Shown here piece by piece: positions 1 through 6,380 of a DNA stretch of 12,174 bases. The stretch spans positions 1 to 12,174 of the forward strand of contig JAJXUQ010000009.1 of assembly GCA_021782685.1 (NCBI GenBank), given 5' to 3'. The position numbers were made by a program, and so were the translations under genes. Under the pieces are notes generated by a model. That model did no database searches. It saw only the letters and a list, made by a program, of their open reading frames with translations, and was not told where the DNA came from. Positions within the stretch are counted from its first letter, which is position 1. Every line of letters starts with the position of its first letter. The stretch comes from a bacterium. GTDB lineage: Bacteria > Patescibacteriota > Minisyncoccia > Phycocordibacterales > Phycocordibacteraceae.

Positions 1-1
1 C

Positions 2-865
2 GTCCTCTGCGCCGACCTCATGGAGAGCACGCGCGCCGAGTGGTTTGAGAAAGAATTCCCCGAACGGTTCATCGAGATGGGCGTCGCGGAGCAGAACATG
101 GCGACGGTCGCGGCGGGCATGGCAGCTGCGGGAAAGATCCCCTTCATCGCAAGCTACGCGGTGTTCTCTCCCGGCCGCAACTACGAGCAGATCCGCACCA
201 CCATCGCGCTGAATCGCCAGCATGTCGTCGTCTGCGGCATGCACGCGGGCGTCTCGGTAGGTCCCGACGGCGCGACGCACCAGATGCTTGAGGATATCGG
301 CATGATGCGCATGCTCCCGAACATGACCGTCATCGCGCCCGGCGACGCCGAAGAGGCGCACAAGGCGGTCGTCGCGGCCGCGCAGGCGGACGGACCGGTC
401 TATCTGCGCTTCGGGCGCGCCGCGACGCCGGTCTTCACGACCGGTGAGACGCCGTTCCGGATAGGCAAGGCGCTTCCGCTCTGGCAAGGCGCCGCGCCGC
501 GCGTGGCTATCCTCTCGACCGGTTCGCTCACGCATGCCGCGCTCGTGGCGGCACGCGCGCTTGATCGCGATGGCATTGAGAGCGTCGTGCTCCATGTGCC
601 GACCATAAAGCCGCTCGATACGGAGGCGGTGCTTGCGGCCGCCGCGCGTGCGGGCCGCGTCCTCACCGTCGAGGAGCACCAGGCTGCGGGCGGCTTCGGC
701 AGCGCAGTAGCGGAACTCCTCGCGGAGCGGCATCCGGTGCCGGTGCAGCGGCTCGGCGTTCTGGATGCGTTCGGACAGTCGGGCGAGCCGGACGAGCTCC
801 TCCGACACTACGGGCTCGACGCTCTCCATATAGAGGCTGCCGCCCGCGCTCTGGCCGCAGTTTAA
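2..865 (+). CDS. Transketolase C-terminal part (5' end outside window)
   Basis: Thiamine-diphosphate enzyme that moves two-carbon units between sugar phosphates in the non-oxidative pentose phosphate pathway, in the cytoplasm. The reading frame is open from base 2, so the true start lies upstream; 287 residues are visible. The start of the visible part is the end of the pyrimidine-binding domain, with the hallmark GVAEQNM at visible residues about 27-33; its Glu is the family residue that activates the cofactor. GMAAAGKIPFIASYAVF follows, and then DGATHQMLEDIGMMR. The C-terminal transketolase domain begins near visible residue 160 (AILSTGSLTHAALVAARAL, then VPTIKPLD and VEEHQAAGGFGSA). A length near 300 residues would suit the separate C-terminal subunit of a split transketolase, but the missing 5' end means a full-length fusion cannot be excluded. 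A DXS-type enzyme is less likely because the sequence reads as TktC-like. It lies near aldolase and a sugar kinase gene. Confidence 0.93.
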   Translation, partial: VLCADLMESTRAEWFEKEFPERFIEMGVAEQNMATVAAGMAAAGKIPFIASYAVFSPGRNYEQIRTTIALNRQHVVVCGMHAGVSVGPDGATHQMLEDIGMMRMLPNMTVIAPGDAEEAHKAVVAAAQADGPVYLRFGRAATPVFTTGETPFRIGKALPLWQGAAPRVAILSTGSLTHAALVAARALDRDGIESVVLHVPTIKPLDTEAVLAAAARAGRVLTVEEHQAAGGFGSAVAELLAERHPVPVQRLGVLDAFGQSGEPDELLRHYGLDALHIEAAARALAAV

Positions 866-869
866 TACC

Positions 870-875
870 TATACA
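870..875 (+). promoter_or_regulatory. Putative -10 box before the 58-aa micro-ORF
   Basis: TATACA lies 8 bases before the ATG at 884, in the 18-base gap after the transketolase stop. No convincing -35 hexamer or TGn extension is visible. The spacing would give a transcript starting at or next to the ATG, as at several other genes here. Readthrough from the transketolase gene is an alternative. Confidence 0.35.
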
Positions 876-883
876 GAATAATT

Positions 884-1060
884 ATGCTGAAAGAGAAAAT
901 AAACTCCTACTTCGCCGTGCTGCTCATCACTATCGCCGGCGCGGGAGCGACGCTGCTCATCGTCCACGTCGCGAATGCCGACACCTCCGCTATCGCGATA
1001 GGCGCAAACGAGGTACAGTACGCCTCGCTACAGCACTCGATACTGAAAAAAAGCAGGTAG
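884..1060 (+). CDS. Small single-span membrane protein (58 aa)
   Basis: A 58-codon reading frame starting at ATG 884 and ending in TAG. I do not recognise the family. The N-terminus MLKEKINSYF is followed by one hydrophobic helix at about residues 11-31 (AVLLITIAGAGATLLIVHVA), then a polar tail of about 27 residues ending in KKSR. The positive N-terminal flank followed by one helix fits a membrane anchor or an uncleaved signal sequence; the VANA-DT segment at residues 29-34 could be a signal-peptidase site, leaving a very short mature peptide. It starts 18 bases after the transketolase stop and converges on the PfkB kinase gene, whose stop is 21 bases away. Support is the hydrophobic profile, the tidy placement between neighbours and a TATACA box 8 bases upstream. 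Its position suggests possible cotranscription with transketolase, but no function can be assigned. Confidence 0.5.
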   Translation: MLKEKINSYFAVLLITIAGAGATLLIVHVANADTSAIAIGANEVQYASLQHSILKKSR

Positions 1061-1081
1061 GCAGCGACCGGAAGCGCCGGC

Positions 1082-2071
1082 CTAGAACGGCTCGGCGCGG
1101 TAGGCTTCCGGAGCATCGGCGAGATATTTCTCAAGCTGCGCGCGGGAAAGGAGGCCTTTCTGCGCGCCGATCTCCTGCACGACCGACATCGAGTTCACCG
1201 GCCCCCAGAGGAGCGCTTCGGAGAGCGGCTTGCCGAGCGCGAGCGCGACCACGACGGTCGAGGTCGCGGCGTCTCCCGCTCCGGTGCGCTCCAGCGGAGG
1301 CTTCGGGTCCGGATACATGGGCACCTTGAGCATCGTCTCGCCGTCGTAGGCATAGGCTCCCTTCGGGCCGTCGGTGATGAGCGCGATCTTCGGACCGAGC
1401 GCGCGCATCTTCTCGAGGAGTTCATGCATATCCGTTTCGCCGAGCTCGAGGATGCGTTCGGCCTCCTCCTTGTTGCAGGCGACGAGCTCCGTGGCGGCGT
1501 AGAGCGGCGCGAGCTTCTCTTTACCCATGGACATCTGGAACGTCCCGGGCTGGAACGCGAGCTTCGTTTCCGGATGCTCCTTGAGCCATGCGGCAAGTTC
1601 GCCATGGAACGCTTCCGAGCGTTCGCCGGCGGAAGAGAGGTAGATCCACCGCGGCGGCTCGAACCCTTCCGGAACGAGGTACGGATACGCCTCGTGGCGG
1701 ATAAGGATGGTACGTTCCGCCTCATACCAAAGCACGTAGTGATGGTTCGTCGGTATGCCGTCGTTCACGGCCACGTGTCGCGTGTCGACATTCTCGCGCC
1801 CGAAAGAAGCGAGCGCTTCTTCGCCGTAGTGATCCTTGCCGACGTTCGAGATGAGCCCGGAACGCAGGCCGAGGCGCGCCGCGGCGACGGCGGCGTTTGC
1901 CGCGTTCCCCACGCCCGGCACGAGGACGGAGAAGTCGTAGGGGATCTTATCGCCCCACGCCATCGAGATCGTGCAATTCTCGTGATCGAGGACGCAATGC
2001 ACCTCCGCTTCGTTCTTTTCAAGCCGGATAAACTCATCAACGGTCGTGTCGCCGATAGCAATAAAGTCCAT
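1082..2071 (-). CDS. PfkB/ribokinase-family carbohydrate kinase
   Basis: ATP-dependent kinase of the PfkB family, cytoplasmic, phosphorylating a sugar or sugar phosphate; the exact substrate is not readable from sequence. The 329-residue protein starts MDFIAIGDTTVDEF and has the expected parts in order: N-terminal sugar-binding strand with G7-D8, a GVGNAANAAVAAARLG segment at 53-68 (family pattern GGxxxN), a CNKEEAERIL helix at 199-208, TDGPKGAYAY at 233-242, and the catalytic anion-hole motif TGAGDAA at 263-269 with the presumed base Asp267. Length is typical. I chose ATG 2071 because the family N-terminus begins exactly there and an extended -10 box lies 9 bases upstream. The same frame runs open far beyond this start, but that part is antisense to the aldolase gene. 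It is divergent from class I aldolase, which makes a role around fructose-6-phosphate or a pentose phosphate plausible (inference). Confidence 0.9.
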   Translation of the reverse strand: MDFIAIGDTTVDEFIRLEKNEAEVHCVLDHENCTISMAWGDKIPYDFSVLVPGVGNAANAAVAAARLGLRSGLISNVGKDHYGEEALASFGRENVDTRHVAVNDGIPTNHHYVLWYEAERTILIRHEAYPYLVPEGFEPPRWIYLSSAGERSEAFHGELAAWLKEHPETKLAFQPGTFQMSMGKEKLAPLYAATELVACNKEEAERILELGETDMHELLEKMRALGPKIALITDGPKGAYAYDGETMLKVPMYPDPKPPLERTGAGDAATSTVVVALALGKPLSEALLWGPVNSMSVVQEIGAQKGLLSRAQLEKYLADAPEAYRAEPF

Positions 2072-2080
2072 AATGCAGGA

Positions 2081-2107
2081 AGTGTAGCATGTCCGGCATG
2101 GTACACT
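2081..2107. promoter_or_regulatory. Symmetric divergent promoter between pfkB-like and fba genes
   Basis: The 43-base gap between the divergent starts contains two extended -10 boxes of the form TGnTACACT. The plus-strand copy is at 2099-2107, 7 bases before the aldolase ATG. The minus-strand copy reads from 2089 to 2081, 9 bases before the kinase ATG. They form an inverted repeat: AGTGTAGCATG (2081-2091), spacer TCCGG, CATGGTACACT (2097-2107), 10 of 11 positions paired. Each box overlaps the place where the other promoter's -35 would be, and no -35 hexamers are evident, as expected for extended -10 promoters. Both transcripts would be leaderless or nearly so. Confidence 0.6.
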
Positions 2108-2114
2108 GGTACGC

Positions 2115-3110
2115 ATGACCGACCTTGTTGCGATCGCGCGTTCCTTCTTCGCTCCCGGCAAAGGGCTGCTCGCTGCGGATGAGAGCGTGCACACCGCGAC
2201 CGCGCGCCTCGCTTCGTACGGTATCCCGACGAGCGCGGAGATGCGACGGCAATACCGCGATCTTTTCCTCGGCGCCGCGGACATCGAGCGGTATCTCTCG
2301 GGCGTCATCCTCTTCGAGGAGACGCTCTCGCAGAAGGGTAACGACGGGAAACCTTTCCCCGACTCGCTTGCCGCGCGCGGCATCGCCCCCGGGATCAAGG
2401 TGGACGAAGGAGTCGAGCCATTCCCGTCAAGCCCGGACGAGTCCATCACCAAAGGGCTCATCGGCCTTGCCGAACGGCTGAAGGGATACAAGGAACGCGG
2501 CGCCGTCTTCACCAAGTGGCGCGCGGTCGTACGTATCGACGGCGACCGCCTACCCACGGCGACGGCGCTCCACGAGAACGCGAAGCGCCTCGCGGCGTAC
2601 GCGAAGGAAGTACAGGCGGCAGGCCTCGTCCCGATACTCGAGCCGGAAGTGCTTCTCGAAGGGGGACACTCGCGCCAGAGGGCGCGTGCGGTCATCGAGG
2701 AGACGCTCGGAACGCTCTTCTCGGTACTCGAGGAATACTCGGTCGATCGCGCGGGCGTCATCCTGAAGACGGCGATGGCGCTCTCGGGGAGCGGAAGCGG
2801 CAAGAAGGATACGCCCGAAGAAGTCGCCGAGGACACCGTCGCGGCGCTGCTTTCGAGCGTCCCGCGACAGATAGCGGGCATCGTTTTCCTCTCCGGCGGA
2901 CAGACGCCCGAGCAGGCGACCGAGAATCTCGCCGCGATAGCGCGGAAAGCGCTTGAGGCGGAAGCGCCGTGGCCGCTCACCTTCTCGTATGCCCGCGCGC
3001 TCCAGGAGGAAGCGCTCGCTCTCTGGAAAGGGAAGGAGGAGAACGTCGCTTCCGCCCGAGCGGCCTTCCTCAAGCGGCTTGACCTCGTCTCCGCCGCTCT
3101 TCATAGCTAG
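2115..3110 (+). CDS. Class I fructose-bisphosphate aldolase
   Basis: Schiff-base (metal-independent) aldolase that cleaves or forms fructose 1,6-bisphosphate from dihydroxyacetone phosphate and glyceraldehyde 3-phosphate, cytoplasmic, in glycolysis and gluconeogenesis. The 331-residue protein carries family signatures in order: GKGLLAADES at 15-24 (Asp22), GIKVDEG at 93-99 (Lys95), FTKWR at 132-136 (Lys134, Arg136), LVPILEPEVL at 171-180, VILKTAMALSG at 215-225 where Lys218 matches the Schiff-base lysine, FLSGGQ at 258-263, and a C-terminal WPLTFSYARALQ at 286-297. Length is slightly below the roughly 340-360 of animal enzymes, as in bacterial forms. ATG 2115 is supported by the family N-terminus and by the extended -10 box 7 bases upstream; no Shine-Dalgarno is present. 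It is divergent from the PfkB-type kinase and near transketolase, so the three genes form a small sugar-phosphate module. Confidence 0.95.
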   Translation: MTDLVAIARSFFAPGKGLLAADESVHTATARLASYGIPTSAEMRRQYRDLFLGAADIERYLSGVILFEETLSQKGNDGKPFPDSLAARGIAPGIKVDEGVEPFPSSPDESITKGLIGLAERLKGYKERGAVFTKWRAVVRIDGDRLPTATALHENAKRLAAYAKEVQAAGLVPILEPEVLLEGGHSRQRARAVIEETLGTLFSVLEEYSVDRAGVILKTAMALSGSGSGKKDTPEEVAEDTVAALLSSVPRQIAGIVFLSGGQTPEQATENLAAIARKALEAEAPWPLTFSYARALQEEALALWKGKEENVASARAAFLKRLDLVSAALHS

Positions 3111-3131
3111 CCTGTGGGCTATCCACACCCG

Positions 3132-3142
3132 GAAGCCTTATG
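3132..3142 (+). repeat. 11-bp direct repeat, left edge of low-GC block
   Basis: GAAGCCTTATG, identical to 5706-5716. It lies in the 70-base gap after aldolase, where composition drops from GC-rich to about 45 % GC. Possible insertion scar or target duplication; chance cannot be excluded. Confidence 0.4.
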
Positions 3143-3180
3143 ACAGTACGGGACGCCTGTAAGTGGAGTACCATGAAGCC

Positions 3181-3552
3181 ATGGATGAAAATATACGGTT
3201 CGATGAGCCGGAGTATATGCGGTCGACAGCACTCGACAAGCCTTCGTGGCTCTCTAGCCTCGTTATTAAAGTTGGCCTCGCTAAGGATAACGCCGGGGCA
3301 CAAAAAGTGCTGCTCGTTGTGCTCGTGTTAGTCGTACTCGCCACCGTTATCGTGCTATGGGTGAGTAATGCTTCCTCCGCACCGGCTCTTTCCTCTCAGA
3401 TCATTATCAAAAGCGAGATACCGGATAACATAAAGAATGAGATTCCGCCCGCGGTATTTGATTCGTTACCGCCGGAGTTTTATCCAAAAGATTTACCGCA
3501 AAGTACAGTCAATCAATTACCGAGTGATTTACGACAACAGTTCGGCATATAA
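3181..3552 (+). CDS. Single-span membrane protein with C-terminal octad Pro repeats
   Basis: I do not recognise the family. With ATG 3181 the protein is 123 residues: a polar, acidic N-terminus (MDENIRFDEPEYM), one strong transmembrane helix at about 43-62 (KVLLVVLVLVVLATVIVLWV), and a tail of about 60 residues. The tail from residue 80 to 120 is five tandem units of 8 residues (one of 9), each beginning with Ile or Leu followed by Pro: IPDNIKNE, IPPAVFDS, LPPEFYPKD, LPQSTVNQ, LPSDLRQQ. A GTG at 3163 would add six residues, but ATG 3181 fits the -10-to-start spacing better (TACCAT at 3169-3174, 6 bases before). It lies 20 bases upstream of the pilin gene in the low-GC block and is probably cotranscribed with it. 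A role in the pilus or envelope is inference from the neighbour only. Confidence 0.7.
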   Translation: MDENIRFDEPEYMRSTALDKPSWLSSLVIKVGLAKDNAGAQKVLLVVLVLVVLATVIVLWVSNASSAPALSSQIIIKSEIPDNIKNEIPPAVFDSLPPEFYPKDLPQSTVNQLPSDLRQQFGI

Positions 3553-3553
3553 T
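3548..3553 (+). promoter_or_regulatory. Consensus -10 box before the pilin-like gene
   Basis: TATAAT overlaps the end of the upstream gene and lies 19 bases before the pilin ATG. A second AT-rich box, TAATTT at 3560-3565, sits 7 bases before the ATG and would give a leaderless message. No clear -35 was found for either, and the low-GC context raises the chance of random matches. Confidence 0.3.
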
Positions 3554-3572
3554 TAATTGTAATTTTTCTCAG

Positions 3573-4124
3573 ATGAACAATCAGCGTCTACGTCACTCAA
3601 AAGGATTTACTCTTATAGAGCTATTGGTAGTGATTGCAATCATAGGATTGCTATCGAGTGTAATTTTGGCTTCTCTCAATACGGCACGTGCGAAGAGTCG
3701 CGACGCGGCTCTTTTTGAAGATGCAAAACAGCTCATGACGGCTCTGGAACTCTATCGCAATCAAAATAATAAGTACCCTTCCGCTACTCCGAGTAATCCC
3801 CCAACGGTCATGTACACCAATATTGAAGGAAGTGCGACCGACCCGGTATTCAGCAGCAATATTGCGCCCTATATGTCATCGCTACCAAATCCAGGCACAT
3901 TTAAAAATGCGAGCAAAAATGGTAATACGACCTCTCGGTTAATGTATCGGGTGCTAACGACCACTAATAGTAGCGTGCCCGCTGGCTGTTCTGCGGTGGC
4001 AGCAAATTGCTATGCGCTTCTAATATGGCCTGAAGCAGCATCCTCGCTGGCACCAGCAAATACAGCAATCTATTTCCTTAGCGATGGAGAAGTGAGAACC
4101 GGCTACGATCCGACTCTGTATTAA
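3573..4124 (+). CDS. Type IV pilin-like / type II pseudopilin protein
   Basis: Prepilin that would be cleaved and methylated by a prepilin peptidase at the inner face of the membrane and assembled into a pilus or pseudopilus. The 183-residue protein has a textbook class III signal: a short charged leader ending in Gly11, then FTLIELLVVIAIIGLLSSV, with the expected Glu at mature position +5 (Glu16). The helix continues to about residue 45, followed by the DAALFEDAKQLMTALELYRN alpha-1 extension and a globular region of about 110 residues. Two cysteines (139, 146) could form a disulfide, and the end DGEVRTGYDPTLY is exposed. Length suits a minor pilin or GspG/PilE-like subunit. No ATPase, platform or peptidase gene is in the window, so the assembly machinery must be elsewhere. 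It follows the octad-repeat protein by 20 bases and shares its low GC. Confidence 0.92.
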   Translation: MNNQRLRHSKGFTLIELLVVIAIIGLLSSVILASLNTARAKSRDAALFEDAKQLMTALELYRNQNNKYPSATPSNPPTVMYTNIEGSATDPVFSSNIAPYMSSLPNPGTFKNASKNGNTTSRLMYRVLTTTNSSVPAGCSAVAANCYALLIWPEAASSLAPANTAIYFLSDGEVRTGYDPTLY

Positions 4125-4144
4125 ATAAAGTACGACCCTTTATT
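4124..4144. terminator. Weak hairpin at convergent pilin/lnt junction
   Basis: AATAAAG (4124-4130), a 7-base loop and CTTTATT (4138-4144) form a 7-bp, AT-rich inverted repeat that fills the gap between the two convergent stop codons. It could act on both strands, but it has only one G-C pair and no clear U tract, so terminator function is uncertain. Confidence 0.3.
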
Positions 4145-5631
4145 CACTGTCTTGATGGAAGACCAATCGCTCCTGACAGTACCTGCGGACTTTCTGTTGG
4201 AGAGCTTTGCAGCACCATAAGACCCGTCGGTTCAATAATGCCAGAAATACCGGTCTTCATTGCGCTGATAAGATACTTTCTTTCAAGAATCGCATCAAAT
4301 TGTGCAATGATATTGTTTTGTCTCGCGACAGTATCATTATCGAATACACCATCATTACCTACCGCAATGATGAGCGATGTCGACGCATTCTTTAAAAGGT
4401 TTGGAAAAAGCACTTCCGAGCAAATCAAGGCAGATGCTGACCAACGTTTTATTTGTATAGCGCTTGAAGTGCCGGCATGAAGTGGCTCAGCACTTTTGAG
4501 GAAAGGTAAGGTAACCGAGCGTTCAGAAAATGGCATAAGCATCACTTTATGGTAGATGTCGACAACTTTTCCTGCCTCAATAACAAGCATGCTGCTGAAG
4601 TCTGACCGCTGTTTTGTACTGTCAACGCCAGCCACGATGGTGGTACTCGGATATTTTTCTGAAAGTGCGAACAAAGTCGCTATGTCTTTGCTCTGGGATG
4701 GGATCCGGATCATCCCAGGACCGGGTGCCAACGAGTCTTCGTTGAAGACGGCTGAAGGGAGCGCGCTCTCAGGGAGTACGACGACATCTGGCTTCCGCTC
4801 GAGTATTTGTGAAAGTCTCTTGAGAGTCGTCGATTCGGATTCATTGCCTGGTTGCAGGATAGAAAATGATAATGTGCTGCCGTGTTGTGCGCCGAGCGAG
4901 TATATTACCTGCCGGAATTCCACGAATCCGTAGAGGTGGGATGCAACAATGACAGCGACGACAATGTAAAATACCGGGAGCCGAGCAACTTTCCATAAAA
5001 CAGATTTCACACTCGCTGTACGTCTATAGATCTGCAGTATTTCGTACACGAGAAAGAACATGAGAACGTTTACTAACATCACGATAAAACTCATACCGTA
5101 TATACCAAGATCGTGCGCCAGCTGCATAAAGTAAATATCGTTATGGAGTGCGTAGCTCAGATTTCCCCAAGTGAAACCAAAAAAGAGAGATGAGCGGATA
5201 TACTCGAATACAACCCAGACGAGAGGGAGAACCAATGCCGCGTAAATCTTTTTCAGAAATAACCGCCTGAAAAAAAGCGCAAAAATACCCAAGAAAATAC
5301 TGGCGATAAGAACGGCCGCAAAGAGTAACCAAAACAAAAACAAATACCTATTGGCATACACAACACTCTGTACCTGAAGCCACCACCACGCGTTCAGAGA
5401 AAAAAGAGGATACGCTACCTTGCCGAAATATACGATTCCCGCTACCAGCCCTGCTTGGAAGACTTGCTTATTGGAGAGCTTCGCATCGGTAATGAAGAAA
5501 AACAATGGAAGGAATGCGATCCATGAAAAGATACCTATTTCAAACGGGGGCAACGTGAGCGCCAATAGTAGCCCAGAGACAATGGGAAGAATGAAAAAAT
5601 CGTAATAGAGTTTCCTAAACCTCAATAGCAT
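4144..5631 (-). CDS. lnt: Apolipoprotein N-acyltransferase-like membrane protein
   Basis: Lnt transfers a fatty acid from phospholipid to the N-terminal cysteine of lipoproteins at the outer face of the cytoplasmic membrane. This 495-residue protein (E. coli Lnt about 512) has the expected plan: several N-terminal membrane helices through about residue 235, including FGFTWGNLSYA at 151-161, then a nitrilase-fold domain. The catalytic triad is recognisable: Glu288 in VVLPESALP, Lys362 in YHKVMLMPFSE and Cys404 in ALICSEVLFP. Two features differ from E. coli: Ser405 replaces the Tyr after the catalytic Cys, and the loop usually read as NDAWF is NDGVF at 426-430. A final hydrophobic helix is not obvious at the C-terminus. 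Start ATG 5631 gives the family N-terminus. It converges on the pilin gene, is divergent from bL25, and has the low GC of this block. Confidence 0.88.
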   Translation of the reverse strand: MLLRFRKLYYDFFILPIVSGLLLALTLPPFEIGIFSWIAFLPLFFFITDAKLSNKQVFQAGLVAGIVYFGKVAYPLFSLNAWWWLQVQSVVYANRYLFLFWLLFAAVLIASIFLGIFALFFRRLFLKKIYAALVLPLVWVVFEYIRSSLFFGFTWGNLSYALHNDIYFMQLAHDLGIYGMSFIVMLVNVLMFFLVYEILQIYRRTASVKSVLWKVARLPVFYIVVAVIVASHLYGFVEFRQVIYSLGAQHGSTLSFSILQPGNESESTTLKRLSQILERKPDVVVLPESALPSAVFNEDSLAPGPGMIRIPSQSKDIATLFALSEKYPSTTIVAGVDSTKQRSDFSSMLVIEAGKVVDIYHKVMLMPFSERSVTLPFLKSAEPLHAGTSSAIQIKRWSASALICSEVLFPNLLKNASTSLIIAVGNDGVFDNDTVARQNNIIAQFDAILERKYLISAMKTGISGIIEPTGLMVLQSSPTESPQVLSGAIGLPSRQ

Positions 5632-5642
5632 TATTATTTCAT

Positions 5643-5671
5643 AGTTTACGTCCCAAAGGCTGGCATGTCAT
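5643..5671 (-). promoter_or_regulatory. Putative lnt promoter
   Basis: On the minus strand, ATGACA (5671-5666, five of six matches to TTGACA), a 17-base spacer and TAAACT (5648-5643) precede the lnt start at 5631 by 11 bases. This is among the better -35/-10 pairs in the window. Confidence 0.4.
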
Positions 5672-5677
5672 TAGGTC

Positions 5678-5705
5678 TTGCAGAAGCGGAGCAAATCCGT
5701 ATACT
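5678..5705 (+). promoter_or_regulatory. Putative rplY promoter
   Basis: TTGCAG at 5678-5683, a 16-base spacer and TATACT at 5700-5705, 8 bases before the bL25 ATG. There is no Shine-Dalgarno; transcription would begin at about the start codon. The lnt promoter runs back-to-back with it. Confidence 0.5.
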
Positions 5706-5716
5706 GAAGCCTTATG
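5706..5716 (+). repeat. 11-bp direct repeat, right edge of low-GC block
   Basis: GAAGCCTTATG, the second copy of 3132-3142. It overlaps the bL25 start codon (ATG at 5714) and marks the return to GC-rich sequence. Confidence 0.4.
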
Positions 5717-6358
5717 CTTACGCTTTCCGTAGAAAAGCGCGCGAAAGACGGCGCCGCAGCCGCTTCGCTTCGTCGCGCGTCCAAGCTGCCGGGCGTCGTC
5801 TACGGCCCGCACCAGGCCGCGCTGCCGATCGCTTTCGTGGCAGGCGCCTTCGAGAAGGTCTTGCGGGAAGCCGGTGAAGCGACCGTCGTCTCGCTCACGG
5901 GCCTCGGCGCCGATATCGCGACGCTCATCCACGAAGTCGATCTCGATCCGCTTACGAACCTCCCGCGCCATGTGGACTTCTATGCGGTGACGAAAGGCGA
6001 GAAAGTCGAGGTCGCCATCCCGCTCGTCTTCGAGGGCGTCTCGCCGGCGGTCGAGACGGGCGCCAATCTCGTCAAGGTGCTGCACGAGATAGAAGTGAAA
6101 GCGGACCCGATGAGCCTCCCGCATGACTTCACGGTGGATATCTCCGTACTCGTCGCTCTCGGCGACCAGATCCACGTGAAGGACCTCGTTCTTCCGAAGG
6201 GCGTCGAGCTCGGCACCGACCCCGAGGAGGTGGTCGCTCTCGTCCAGGAAGTCGTCGAGGAGACGACGGAGACCGCTCCGGCGGACATCGCTTCGATCGA
6301 GGTCGAGAAGAAGGGGAAAGAAGAGGAAGCAGGAGAAGAGGCGGCGGAAAGCGCGTAA
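5714..6358 (+). CDS. rplY: 50S ribosomal protein bL25 (CTC/TL5 form)
   Basis: Ribosomal protein that binds 5S rRNA in the large subunit. The 214-residue product has the N-terminal L25 domain (LRRASKLPGVVYG at 19-31, and VDLDPLTNLPRHVDFYAVTKG at 75-95) followed by the C-terminal beta domain of the longer CTC/TL5 form (VAIPLVFEGVSPAVETG at 100-116, and VKDLVLPKGVEL at 155-166). It ends in an acidic Glu/Lys tail rich in EEAGEEAAES. Length fits the long form rather than the roughly 94-residue E. coli L25. ATG 5714 matches the family N-terminus, and the -10 box lies 8 bases upstream. It is the first gene of the plus-strand translation cluster and is closed off by a strong hairpin terminator, so it is probably monocistronic. 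Confidence 0.95.
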   Translation: MLTLSVEKRAKDGAAAASLRRASKLPGVVYGPHQAALPIAFVAGAFEKVLREAGEATVVSLTGLGADIATLIHEVDLDPLTNLPRHVDFYAVTKGEKVEVAIPLVFEGVSPAVETGANLVKVLHEIEVKADPMSLPHDFTVDISVLVALGDQIHVKDLVLPKGVELGTDPEEVVALVQEVVEETTETAPADIASIEVEKKGKEEEAGEEAAESA

Positions 6359-6380
6359 AATCCCTCATCTTGCGCAAGAG

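Noticed and set aside
1061..1081. Possible bidirectional terminator between the micro-ORF and the PfkB kinase gene.
   Set aside because: Only a 4-bp CCGG/CCGG stem is visible and there is no T run on either strand.
2072..3073. Very long open frame on the minus strand continuing upstream from the PfkB kinase to 3073.
   Set aside because: The part beyond 2071 is antisense to class I aldolase, has a Ser/Arg/Ala-rich composition with no recognisable domain, and the kinase family N-terminus begins at 2071. It is a GC-rich codon shadow, not a fusion.
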